Part shown: one piece after another, positions 50,829 through 60,396 of the stretch
Numbering within the stretch: the first letter of the stretch is position 1
How the letters are laid out: each line of letters starts with the position of its first letter
Assembly: GCA_029062005.1 (NCBI GenBank)
Contig: JAIDQZ010000134.1
Coordinates: forward strand, 34,793 to 98,792
Length of the DNA stretch: 64,000 nucleotides
Direction of reading: 5' to 3'
From: Muribaculaceae bacterium
GTDB lineage: Bacteria > Bacteroidota > Bacteroidia > Bacteroidales > Muribaculaceae
Notes under the pieces: generated by a model
Database searches by the model: none
What the model saw: only the letters and a program-made list of their open reading frames with translations
What the model was told of the DNA's origin: nothing
Position numbers and translations under genes: made by a program

Positions 50829-53609
50829 TTATCTGACTGATTTCTTGGCAACTTTCTTGCCGTTTCCGAGAGTTTCAACTTTTACGACCACTCCGGTGTA
50901 TGAGTTGTCCACCTCTGTTCCTTGCAGATTGAATGTCTGCGAATTCATAGATTCGGCATCCTCAGCATCAATGGCGGTGACTCCTGAATAACTGATTTCC
51001 ACTTCAGGTCCGAAGCCGCCGCGTGAGTTTGCCTTGCGGACTTTTATATTGTTTCCTGCCGGAAGCTCACCTGCATATATTTTCCCGTTGACGAGATATA
51101 CGTTGCCGTCAAGCTCTTCATTTGCAGTATATTTTTCCTGAGAAGCTATTGCCTCTGGATCCCAGTCAGGGAATACCTTATCGATAGCATAATCTGCTGC
51201 CTGTGCATCCGTAAGAATGGTTTCATACTTCTTGTCGCCCGACGAGTGGGTGAAGGTCAGATTGTTGGAAGCCGGGGAGATGCGGTTGCCGTTAGTATCC
51301 ATGGAGTTGTATTCCACAAACTTATCTGCAGCGCAGTTCATTCCGGTAGTCTTGAAGCGTGTTGACTCTATCTTCGAAGGCTGGTTGATAGTGGTATTGA
51401 GCCATGCAAGACCTGAGTATGTTCCCCACGAACGTCCGAAATTAAACTGGGAGCAAAGTGTCTCGATGGTGCAGTTGTTCATTACATATCCATATTTCTT
51501 GCCGCCGTTGGGAGCCGCTATGGTAGAGTTCTTGGCAGCCTCGTTGACAAACTTGACGCGGTTGAAGTAGACATCGCCGCCGCCGCAGACGTAGTCTACT
51601 ACTCCGTGTATCTCGCCGTCTTCGAAATAGAAATATGCTGAATTGTTGTTGCTGTAATAAGTATCCTGATATGATTCCAGGTTTACGTTCTTGCAGATGG
51701 TGTTCTTGCCCTTGTCCTGCAGTGTCACTGCGCGGCCTGCCGCTGCCTTGCCGTCAAATGGCATCGCATTGCGGAGCGTGAGGTCTTGCATATACAGATT
51801 TTCGGAGCGGTTCAGGAGTGTTGCTGTCACGCCGATACCCTCCGCATCAAGCGGTGGATAGTTAAGTATGACTGTTCCTTCTGTTGATTCTCCGATGATG
51901 GAGATATTCTTGCCGTTTATGGGTGTCAGGGTGGTTGTCCCTAAGTCGTATGTTCCGTTGGGAAGGAAAATCTTTGCTCCTGATTTTGAGGAAGCAGCCT
52001 TGAGCGCAAGGAGGAAGCTTGTCACGTCGCCTGCCGGTATTTCATAATAGCCCGTAGCTTCATTGTATTCTACAAATTCTACGACATTGGATATTGTCAC
52101 GCTGTGCACATATGCGCCATTCGGGAAAGTGATTGTAAGCCATCCGGGTTCACCTTCATACTGGAAAGTATATTCTTCCCCGTCGCTGGCACCCTTCACC
52201 TGGAATTCATCGATTGTCTCGCCGGCTTCATTGGTGACAGTGGCGGTTGACTCTGCAGAATATTGACAGCATCCTACAGTCACATAGCTCTTGCCCGCTA
52301 CGTTGACCTTGATTGTGCCGCCATTGTTGACAAGCCATCCGTGATTGTTGTAGTATTTGCCGTCGATCTCGATTACCTCGTGGTCTTCAGCATAGAAATA
52401 TGTTTTTGTAAGATCGTATACAAAACGGGAAGTGGATGTGGGCTCTTCAATCTTTGTGGCGCGAGCAAAAAGATCAGTGTCCATCTCTATGGGTGTCCCT
52501 TCTTTCACTTTCTCTGCGGTTGATTTAGTGGAAGCAAACCATCCGCGGAATGCTTCGCCGGCAGGAACGGTTACATCATTTTCGCCGAATTTATATGTCA
52601 GTGTGTCGCCTCCGGGCACGAGATCTGTCCCGATAAGCTTTCCGTCGGTGTTATAGTAAGAAATCGTAACATCAGGAATAAAGTCGCACGCTTCCACTGA
52701 GAGCGATGGACAGTAAGAGGGAGTTATGATGGTGAGCACCGCGTCATCATCGCTGTTGTATGTCCATGTCGTTGTGCTGTCGCAGCTTCCGTTGCATGAA
52801 AGAGTGGCAAGCACCTTATCGCCGTTCTTGATTGTGGCGCCGGTTCCGTTGAAGGAACAATTGCCGAAAGTGACCTTTACAGCTCCGTCTACAGGCACTG
52901 TCACAGTCGATGAGTTGTATCCGTGATCTTTGTCATGCCAGGTGCCGGATACTGTCACTCCTTCCGGTAGGGTGCCGTCTGCAGGTTTCACTACAGTATA
53001 AGGATCTGTAGTGAAGTCAATCTGAAAGTCTGTGAAATGACGTTCTTTCTTGACATACGGATTTACACTTATTCCATAGAGACGGAATCCTTTGCCGCAG
53101 CTCATGTTGAGGATCACATCCCCGTCTTCCTTGACGCGGGCGGAGACTTTGGATTCGTCGCACTGCTTGCTGATGTTGGAAGGTACAGTGAGTTCCTTGT
53201 TCAGGTTGTCTGATTTTACAGTGGCATCGCCGCCTGCACCTGAAAAGTCTAATATGATCTCATCGTTGACACCGCAGTCAGGTATACGTACTGTCATGGA
53301 GCCGTTCTGGAAGCAATAGTTGGCGGTGATGCCGTACACAGCTCCTTTGGCAACTGTGAAGTAGACTCCTTCAAGTCCGGAGAGAGCTCCGCCGTTGTTG
53401 GCGGGCAGTTCCTGGTTTTCAAGAGCCAATGCCAGAGAGTAGCGGCCCTTGCTGCTGGCGGCCCAGTAGTCGCAGTTTGTCACTTGGTTGGCGTGATCGC
53501 CCCCTTTGGTGAAGTCCCATGATCGGACTTCTGTCACATGTTCGGCCCATGCTGCAGAGCTGATGAAAAGCATCATGATCAGCAGGAGCGCGCTGGAAAG
53601 TTTTCTCAT
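50829..53609 (-). CDS. CE8 pectinesterase with N-terminal beta-sandwich modules and InlB-B-like repeat, C-terminal tail
   Basis: ENLYMQDLTLRNAMP; ESYQDTYYSNN; GEIHGVVDYVCGGGDVYFNRVKF; FNFGRSWGTYSGLAWLNTTI. N-terminal ISYYNTDGKLIGTDLVPGGDTLTYKFGENDVTVPAGEAFRGWFAS resembles an InlB-B/Listeria-Bacteroides repeat. Confidence 0.88.
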   Translation of the reverse strand: MRKLSSALLLIMMLFISSAAWAEHVTEVRSWDFTKGGDHANQVTNCDYWAASSKGRYSLALALENQELPANNGGALSGLEGVYFTVAKGAVYGITANYCFQNGSMTVRIPDCGVNDEIILDFSGAGGDATVKSDNLNKELTVPSNISKQCDESKVSARVKEDGDVILNMSCGKGFRLYGISVNPYVKKERHFTDFQIDFTTDPYTVVKPADGTLPEGVTVSGTWHDKDHGYNSSTVTVPVDGAVKVTFGNCSFNGTGATIKNGDKVLATLSCNGSCDSTTTWTYNSDDDAVLTIITPSYCPSLSVEACDFIPDVTISYYNTDGKLIGTDLVPGGDTLTYKFGENDVTVPAGEAFRGWFASTKSTAEKVKEGTPIEMDTDLFARATKIEEPTSTSRFVYDLTKTYFYAEDHEVIEIDGKYYNNHGWLVNNGGTIKVNVAGKSYVTVGCCQYSAESTATVTNEAGETIDEFQVKGASDGEEYTFQYEGEPGWLTITFPNGAYVHSVTISNVVEFVEYNEATGYYEIPAGDVTSFLLALKAASSKSGAKIFLPNGTYDLGTTTLTPINGKNISIIGESTEGTVILNYPPLDAEGIGVTATLLNRSENLYMQDLTLRNAMPFDGKAAAGRAVTLQDKGKNTICKNVNLESYQDTYYSNNNSAYFYFEDGEIHGVVDYVCGGGDVYFNRVKFVNEAAKNSTIAAPNGGKKYGYVMNNCTIETLCSQFNFGRSWGTYSGLAWLNTTINQPSKIESTRFKTTGMNCAADKFVEYNSMDTNGNRISPASNNLTFTHSSGDKKYETILTDAQAADYAIDKVFPDWDPEAIASQEKYTANEELDGNVYLVNGKIYAGELPAGNNIKVRKANSRGGFGPEVEISYSGVTAIDAEDAESMNSQTFNLQGTEVDNSYTGVVVKVETLGNGKKVAKKSVR

Positions 53610-53669
53610 GATAAAGGTAGTTGTATATGGTTAATTTTTTTTGGTTTCGGTTATTGTCTTTAGCGTTCG

Positions 53670-53700
53670 CAAATTTACAAAAAAATCCTATTTTACGCAA
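53670..53700 (-). promoter_or_regulatory. Promoter candidate for CE8 pectinesterase
   Basis: - strand TTG-N20-TAAATTTG. Confidence 0.6.
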
Positions 53701-53794
53701 TGGTTAAGCAATATTCAGTAAAACTTCCTCCCGATAATTCTCTGGAAGTACGTTAAAGTGTGTTAATAAATGCAATAATTTTTATTTTTTATTG

Positions 53795-53802
53795 TAAATT
53801 TG
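53795..53802 (+). promoter_or_regulatory. -7 element (TAAATTTG) candidate for pectin-locus SusC
   Basis: TAAATTTG 56 bp upstream of the SusC ATG; the -33 element is not obvious. Confidence 0.45.
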
Positions 53803-53857
53803 TAAAAAAAACTAAAACGATCGTTTATTAACTTAACATCTAAATAAACCTGCGTGT

Positions 53858-56800
53858 ATGAAATTCAGTCAGAAAACACGGTACTGGCTTGCGTCCATGC
53901 TTGCCATGATCTTTTCAGTCTCGGTCTACGCCCAGAACATCACTGTCACCGGTACGGTGCTTGATGAAACGGGTGAACCTCTCATTGGAGCCACTATCGT
54001 GCAGAAAGGCACCAGCAACGGTGTTGCCGCGGATATCGACGGCAATTATTCAATCTCCGTCCCGGCAAAATCCACCCTCGTCATTTCATATGTCGGCTAC
54101 AACAGCAAGGATGTGCCGGTAAATGGCAGAACCAAAATCGACGTGAAACTCGATTCAAGCTCCACAATGCTCGACGAAGTAGTAGCAATCGGCTACGGCA
54201 CAGTAAAGAAAAAGGACCTTACCGGTGCCGTGTCTTCTGTCTCAGGTGCAGAACTCGCGAAGGCCCCTGTGGTCTCAGCGGCACAAGCACTCCAGGGCAA
54301 GGCAGCGGGTATCAACATCGTGCAGCAGAGCGGTGCTCCGGGCGCCGGTGTCAATGTCACCATCCGTGGCGGCACATCGCTCACCCAGTCCACCACCCCG
54401 CTATATATAGTGGACGGCTTCCCGATGGACAACGCTCTTTCAAACATCGACATCAATGACATCGAGACCATCGACGTGCTGAAAGACGCTTCTTCTACTG
54501 CAATCTACGGTGCTCGCGGCTCCAACGGTATCGTGGTGATCACCACCAAGTCCGCTGCTTCCGGCAAAACAAAAGTGGAATACAACGGTTTCGTTTCTTT
54601 CGATGTTCTTTCAAAGAAACTCGATGTGATGGACAATGCCCTTGAATACGTGCAGTATCAGTATGAGCTCGCAACTCTTGCCAATGCTCCTAACCGTTGG
54701 ACTCAAGTGTATGACAACGCTGCCGATGCCACATTAGGCAATTATATGGCCAATGTTTACAGCCGTATGCAGCAATTATACGGCGACTCTTACGCCCTTG
54801 ATATGCAGCAAGAGGGATTCGGCGGATCCTCACTGACACAGAACCACAGCGTGTCGCTCTCCGGCGGTTCCGAGAAAGTCAAATACCTCGTTTCTTATAA
54901 CTACACCGGCAACGATGGCCTTCTCGCCAACCACGATTACAAGCGCAGCACAGTACGCGCCAAGATCAACGCCGAACCATACAAAGGCGTGAAGTTTGAC
55001 TTTTCTACCTTCTTCTATAACGCTGAGACACACGGCGGCGGTAAGTTTGACGGTATGGACAACCTCCTCCAATATCCTATCAACGGCGGTACTTACTACA
55101 CCCGCGATCAGCTCCTCAATTCTCAGACTCTTATTGGCTTCCGTGATGTGACGACGGCATATGCCGCTCCCAACCAGTTGGTGCAGAACCTCGCAGCCAC
55201 TTCCGAGAAGCGCGATCGCCGTCTTGAATTAAATGCAGGAATCACCATCGATCTGCCTAAAAACTTCACATGGCGCACTTCAGGCAACTATGTGACGAAA
55301 TGGGGCAAATCCACTTCGTTTGCAGATGAGAACTCAACTGGCTACCTCAGCGATCCTACCGGCACCGGAGTCTCCGGATCGATCGGCAACTCCGAGAGCT
55401 ACAACTGGCACATCGCCAATACTCTTACCTATGCGAACACATTCAACGAGAAGCACGACCTCACCATCATGCTCGGACAGGAATACTCCTACAGCGAAAG
55501 CGAATCAAACTCCATGAGCATCGCCAAGCTTCCGGTCCCCAACCATGGTCTCGACGTGATCAACAATGCAGATGTGACAGCCCAGTCTGCCGGCCACTCC
55601 CACAATAATCTCCTCTCATTCTTCGGCCGCGCATCTTACACATATGATGGCCGATACATCCTTACCGCTACCATGCGTGCCGACGGTAGCTCCAAGTTTG
55701 CCAAAGGAAACAAGTGGGGCTTCTTCCCCTCTGTTTCAGGTGCATGGCGCATATCTCAGGAAAAATTCTTTGAAGAGAGCAATATCGTAAATGTAATCAG
55801 CAATCTTAAGCTTAGAGCCGGATATGGCGTGACCGGTAACAACAGCATCTCCGACAATCTTTACACTACCGCTGTCTTAATGTCTGTCTACCCGATGGGC
55901 AATGATCCTCAGAGTCCTGCAATGTCTCTTGGCAGTGAACTCGGCAACAAGGAACTCAAGTGGGAGACTCTGCATGCTACTAATATCGGTATCGACCTCG
56001 GTATGTTTAACGGCCGCATCAATCTCGGTGTGGACTGGTACAACAACCAGATTTCCGACATGCTCATGTCTTCTACCATACCTTCCACTACCGGCTACAC
56101 CAAGCAGATGCAGAATGTCGGCAAGATGCGCAACCGTGGATGGGAAATCGCCCTCAACACCGTCAACATCTCGACCCGCAACTTCCAATGGAGTTCAGTA
56201 CTAAATCTCTCGTTCAACCGCTCTAAGGTAATCGCACTTAATAATGGTCTGACCAAGAAGGAATTCTCAGCAGGCAGCAACCGTGGCGGTCAGGTTACAT
56301 ACTATGCATCAGTCGGCGACGGCCTCGGAGCTATGTACGGTTACAAGTATATCGGTATCTACACCACCGATGACTTCATCGACAATGGCGACGGAACATT
56401 CACACTCAAAGAGGGTGTAGTAGGCAAGGAAGGCGCGACTCCGCAACCCGGCGACATCAAGTTTGCCGCCAACAACGAGGATGGTACAATGTTTGTCGAC
56501 AAGGCTGAAAACCGCGTTAAGATCGGCGACGGAACTCCCAAGATGTATGGTGGTTTCGGAAACACATTCTCTTTCAAGGGCTTCGACCTCAACATCTTCA
56601 TGAAGTTCTCTGTCGGCAACGATGTGTATAACGCTACCCGCCAGTCGCTTTCTCCATTCGCATCCATCCAGAACACCCTCAATGAATTCGGTCAGAACTA
56701 TTATCGTCTGATCGATCCCCTCACAGGTGAACGCGCAACAACTCTTGCGCGCCTAAAGGAACTGAACCCGGATGAAAACTCACGCACATGGTCGCTCACT

Positions 56801-57103
56801 ACCGACAATGCCAATCTCATCACCAAGGGCTTCTCTTACTATGTGGAAGATGGATCTTACCTGCGTATCTCCCAGGTGACTCTCGGCTATACATTCCCGG
56901 ATAAGTGGATGCGAAAAGCTCATATCAGCAAGTGTCGCCTTTACTTCACTGCCAATAACCTGGCCAACTTCACCAAGTATAAGGGCTACGATCCGGATGC
57001 ATCAAGCAACAACCCTGACGCTGTAGCCACCACACCGGGTTTCGACTCTAAAGTCTATCCTCTTTCACGTAGCTTTGTAGTGGGTCTCAACCTTTCGTTC
57101 TAA
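53858..57103 (+). CDS. SusC/RagA-family TonB-dependent transporter (pectin locus)
   Basis: VTGTVLDETGEPLIGATIVQKGTSNGVAADIDGNYSISV; LDEVVAIGYGTVKKKDLTGAVSSVSGAELAKAPVVSAAQALQGKAAGINIVQQSGAPGAGVNVTIRGG. Confidence 0.96.
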   Translation: MKFSQKTRYWLASMLAMIFSVSVYAQNITVTGTVLDETGEPLIGATIVQKGTSNGVAADIDGNYSISVPAKSTLVISYVGYNSKDVPVNGRTKIDVKLDSSSTMLDEVVAIGYGTVKKKDLTGAVSSVSGAELAKAPVVSAAQALQGKAAGINIVQQSGAPGAGVNVTIRGGTSLTQSTTPLYIVDGFPMDNALSNIDINDIETIDVLKDASSTAIYGARGSNGIVVITTKSAASGKTKVEYNGFVSFDVLSKKLDVMDNALEYVQYQYELATLANAPNRWTQVYDNAADATLGNYMANVYSRMQQLYGDSYALDMQQEGFGGSSLTQNHSVSLSGGSEKVKYLVSYNYTGNDGLLANHDYKRSTVRAKINAEPYKGVKFDFSTFFYNAETHGGGKFDGMDNLLQYPINGGTYYTRDQLLNSQTLIGFRDVTTAYAAPNQLVQNLAATSEKRDRRLELNAGITIDLPKNFTWRTSGNYVTKWGKSTSFADENSTGYLSDPTGTGVSGSIGNSESYNWHIANTLTYANTFNEKHDLTIMLGQEYSYSESESNSMSIAKLPVPNHGLDVINNADVTAQSAGHSHNNLLSFFGRASYTYDGRYILTATMRADGSSKFAKGNKWGFFPSVSGAWRISQEKFFEESNIVNVISNLKLRAGYGVTGNNSISDNLYTTAVLMSVYPMGNDPQSPAMSLGSELGNKELKWETLHATNIGIDLGMFNGRINLGVDWYNNQISDMLMSSTIPSTTGYTKQMQNVGKMRNRGWEIALNTVNISTRNFQWSSVLNLSFNRSKVIALNNGLTKKEFSAGSNRGGQVTYYASVGDGLGAMYGYKYIGIYTTDDFIDNGDGTFTLKEGVVGKEGATPQPGDIKFAANNEDGTMFVDKAENRVKIGDGTPKMYGGFGNTFSFKGFDLNIFMKFSVGNDVYNATRQSLSPFASIQNTLNEFGQNYYRLIDPLTGERATTLARLKELNPDENSRTWSLTTDNANLITKGFSYYVEDGSYLRISQVTLGYTFPDKWMRKAHISKCRLYFTANNLANFTKYKGYDPDASSNNPDAVATTPGFDSKVYPLSRSFVVGLNLSF

Positions 57104-57127
57104 CGACTATTAAACGAGAATCTTATC

Positions 57128-59215
57128 ATGAACAAAAAATATTGTTATAAGGCCTTCCGCAGTGTTCTGACTGCCCTGGCTATTCTCGGTGCCGGTTCAA
57201 TGTTGCTTAGCTCCTGCAACGATACCCTCGAGCTCCCCTCCTACACTAAGGACGACACCGATTTCGCCTTCCGCGATGAAAATAATGCAGACCTTTTTGT
57301 GAAGGGGATCTACTCTTCGCTCATCCACGAAGAATATTACCGCTCAGGCAACTGCGCCGAGACCACCACTCAGGAAGCCCCCGACAATCTATCGTCGAGC
57401 GGTGGCAAATATGGCATGAGCAACTACAACTATCAGCCAAATACCCCTATCTGCTTTGACCGCATATATCTTGTGGGCTACAATTCAATCGAATCTTGCA
57501 ATGTAGCTCTCAGCCATCTGCGCGCTATGGAGCAGACACAGAAAGTGAAGGCCCTCATAGCAGAGGCTGTCACTCTCCGCGCCTGGGTATATTACAACCT
57601 TATCCGCTATTTCGGCGACGTGCCGTTTCTCACCCAAGACTTCGAAAGCACGGATACCAGCGACGAGTCACTCTTCTATCCTGCACGCACAAGCCGCGAT
57701 GAGATCTACGACTACGTCATCAATGAAATGGTAGAGACTATCGACGATCTTCCGTGGCAGAGCGAATGTGGATGGACCGAACGCCTCACCCGCAATTCAG
57801 CCAAGGGAATCCTCGCCCGCATCTGCCTCCACGCAGGCGGATGGTCGCTACGTTGGGAATTCAACAACCCTAACGCCGAGACACGCATGGCTCGCCGTCC
57901 GGATGAAAACCGCATCACCGAAATCTATCGCATAGCAGATCAAGCTCTCAGCGAGGTAATAGCAAAGGGAGAGAATCATCTGATTCAGGCTGACGCGGAG
58001 ATGAACGGTTTCTATAAACTTTTCTGGAACTTCACTCACCGCAATTTCGGAGAAACCGATCCGGAAATGATGTGGTCGATAGCCATGCTCGGACAGTCGG
58101 TCAACAGTAAATATGGTATCGATGTCGGCTCGACAGGCTCCACAGCCACTCCGGTATTCGGACAAAGAAAGGCAATGACACTGCGCCTGCCTCAGTATTA
58201 TCTATCGTTTGACCCGGCTGACAACCGTCGCGACGTCACTTGCGGTAATTACACCATCATCGGAAAGACCAACCGCACCGATACCGAAATCATCAATGTC
58301 GGCACCACCTACTCGTCAGTGACTCCCGGCAAGGTGCGCATGCAGTGGGCTACCGAGCCTGTCACCGGTCAGGTTGCGAAGCGCAACGTCAATATCCCTA
58401 TGCTGCGCTACTCCGACATCCTGCTCATGTATGCCGAGACTCAGAACTACCTCAATCACGGGCCTAACGAAGCCGCACGTTCAGCTCTCAAGCAGGTGCG
58501 TCAACGTGCCGGTGTCGATCACCTGCCAATTCCGGCAGGCGAGCAGGAGTTCCTCAAGGCCCTTCTTCAGGAACGTAAGTGGGAATTTGCCGACGAGTGC
58601 ATACTTCGCACCGACCTCGTGCGTATGAACCTTATTGCAGAAGAAATCGAAAAATCAAAGCAACAGCTCATCGACCTCTCCATGCGTCAGGGAGAATATG
58701 CAAACATCGCTGTCTACCGTCTGTACAAATACACTGAAGACGCGAATGAATACGGATCCAAATTCCTCACTGTAGACTATATTGACCTCACCGATCCTGA
58801 CGAGGCAGAACAGGTGAAGGCCGTCCCCACAAAGGCTGCCGACTACCCTGATTTCCAAGCTAAGCTTCAGGCCATCGCAGCCGCTCACGGTAAAGATGCG
58901 ACTGCCGAATGGTATCCTTGCAACATGTTCGAACCCTGGAGCAGCGCCTATAACAAGAATTCCCGTAAGGTAGTAGGCATCATCACTACAGCTATAGGTA
59001 TTGAGGCCGGTATAGCAGGTAAGTACACCGGGTATGCGGAAAATAAAAACAAGTTCCCCGACTGGATCTCAAGTACCATAAGCCTCTATGTATGGTTTAA
59101 ACCTAACCATTCGGAACTTTCACCTTTCGCCACAAATGCCCCGGGCAAACCCCTCGTGGATAATCCCAACCTTACCCAACTCCCGGGCTATCCGGGATAC
59201 TCTTCCGGTGAATAA
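57128..59215 (+). CDS. SusD/RagB-family surface glycan-binding lipoprotein (pectin locus)
   Basis: Lipobox LLSSCND; ALIAEAVTLRAWVYYNLIRYFGDVPFLTQDF; RSALKQVRQRAGVDHLPIPAGEQEFLKALLQERKWEFADE. Confidence 0.95.
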   Translation: MNKKYCYKAFRSVLTALAILGAGSMLLSSCNDTLELPSYTKDDTDFAFRDENNADLFVKGIYSSLIHEEYYRSGNCAETTTQEAPDNLSSSGGKYGMSNYNYQPNTPICFDRIYLVGYNSIESCNVALSHLRAMEQTQKVKALIAEAVTLRAWVYYNLIRYFGDVPFLTQDFESTDTSDESLFYPARTSRDEIYDYVINEMVETIDDLPWQSECGWTERLTRNSAKGILARICLHAGGWSLRWEFNNPNAETRMARRPDENRITEIYRIADQALSEVIAKGENHLIQADAEMNGFYKLFWNFTHRNFGETDPEMMWSIAMLGQSVNSKYGIDVGSTGSTATPVFGQRKAMTLRLPQYYLSFDPADNRRDVTCGNYTIIGKTNRTDTEIINVGTTYSSVTPGKVRMQWATEPVTGQVAKRNVNIPMLRYSDILLMYAETQNYLNHGPNEAARSALKQVRQRAGVDHLPIPAGEQEFLKALLQERKWEFADECILRTDLVRMNLIAEEIEKSKQQLIDLSMRQGEYANIAVYRLYKYTEDANEYGSKFLTVDYIDLTDPDEAEQVKAVPTKAADYPDFQAKLQAIAAAHGKDATAEWYPCNMFEPWSSAYNKNSRKVVGIITTAIGIEAGIAGKYTGYAENKNKFPDWISSTISLYVWFKPNHSELSPFATNAPGKPLVDNPNLTQLPGYPGYSSGE

Positions 59216-59233
59216 GACTATAATATGAATTTT

Positions 59234-59271
59234 AACGCCGGGCGGGGCAATATTCCGCTCCGCCTGACGTT
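59234..59271 (+). promoter_or_regulatory. Stem-loop between SusD and orphan secreted protein gene
   Basis: AACGCCGGGCGGGGC-AATATTCC-GCTCCGCCTGACGTT: ~14 pairs, one mismatch, two wobbles. Confidence 0.6.
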
Positions 59272-59316
59272 ATAATTTAATAGCTTAACTATTCATTTAT
59301 TAATAATTTTTATTAC

Positions 59317-60288
59317 ATGAAGAAATCTTTACTTTTTGCAGCTGCTATTGCTACGGCTTTTGCTGCTAACGCCGAGGTGTTCGAGTATGGCTTCAACTAC
59401 GACAGCCCGGCATTCCCGTTTCTTGGTTTACTCAACAATGAGGACTCCGAGTACTATTTCCCCGGAAATTACGAACTCGTTGATAAGTATGGTGTCGCCA
59501 TGCCGAATACTCTTGCTATTCCAGTACTGAACCGACCTGCCGAAGGAGAAAAGGGTCTGCCTGATCTTGGTGTGGGTATCTCAATGCTCGATGGTGGAAT
59601 CTACACTGTCTCGGCTGATCCATATATCGGCAATGAGGATTACGAGATCGAGGCTATGCCTGAGGAGAACTTCGGTTATCCATTCCTATCATGGGGCGAG
59701 AGCGGTATGACCCGTACTTTATTTATGACCGGCTGGGGTTCGGAAGAAGCATGGGAAGACAAAGATTACGATGCTGCTACAGAAGCTGACTGGGTATCGA
59801 CTAAGAATGGTGTCCAGTTTACACGTCTTGGTACTTTGGACATGGTGTCTCGTCAGGATACATATTTCCAATATCCCGCAGTGACAGGCGATGTGACTGT
59901 TACAGTATGGGCAGGCACTAATCTTGGTGGAACTGCTAATCCTAATGATATGCTCAACGTGATTGTAACACCCGTATTCGATGGGGTGGCAGATCCTGAA
60001 CAGGCTGTTGAAATTTCAAAGGAGAGTCCTGCCAACAAGCGTTATTACAAGCTTGATCCTGTTCAGTTTGATGCTAAAGGAAAGAAACTTGAGGTTCGCG
60101 TAGGATGTAATGGTGCTTTGCTCAATCTCATGCACGTCCGTATTGAAGGTGATGCCGTAGGTGCCGGTGTAAATGGCGTTGCTGTTGACTCGGCAAATGG
60201 CGTTGCTTACAATCTCCTCGGCGTTCAGGTTGACGAGAACTACAAGGGTCTCGTTATCAAGAACGGTAAGAAGTTCGTACAGAAGTAA
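59317..60288 (+). CDS. Secreted protein of unknown function with C-terminal sorting-like tail, in SusE/surface-binding-protein position
   Basis: Signal MKKSLLFAAAIATAFAANA with no lipobox Cys; no catalytic motif recognised; tail VAYNLLGVQVDENYKGLVIKNGKKFVQK. Confidence 0.6.
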   Translation: MKKSLLFAAAIATAFAANAEVFEYGFNYDSPAFPFLGLLNNEDSEYYFPGNYELVDKYGVAMPNTLAIPVLNRPAEGEKGLPDLGVGISMLDGGIYTVSADPYIGNEDYEIEAMPEENFGYPFLSWGESGMTRTLFMTGWGSEEAWEDKDYDAATEADWVSTKNGVQFTRLGTLDMVSRQDTYFQYPAVTGDVTVTVWAGTNLGGTANPNDMLNVIVTPVFDGVADPEQAVEISKESPANKRYYKLDPVQFDAKGKKLEVRVGCNGALLNLMHVRIEGDAVGAGVNGVAVDSANGVAYNLLGVQVDENYKGLVIKNGKKFVQK

Positions 60289-60308
60289 TAGTAATTAAGC
60301 CTATAAGT

Positions 60309-60362
60309 CGCGATATATCCTCCTTCCCCGGGTAAGGGGGGTGAGAATATATCGCGTTTTTT
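60309..60362 (+). terminator. Rho-independent terminator after orphan secreted protein
   Basis: CGCGATATAT...(TCCTTCCCC GGGTAA GGGGGGTGAGA)...ATATATCGCG followed by TTTTTTATT. Confidence 0.8.
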
Positions 60363-60396
60363 ATTATTTATCTAACCATAATATTTTCAACCAATC

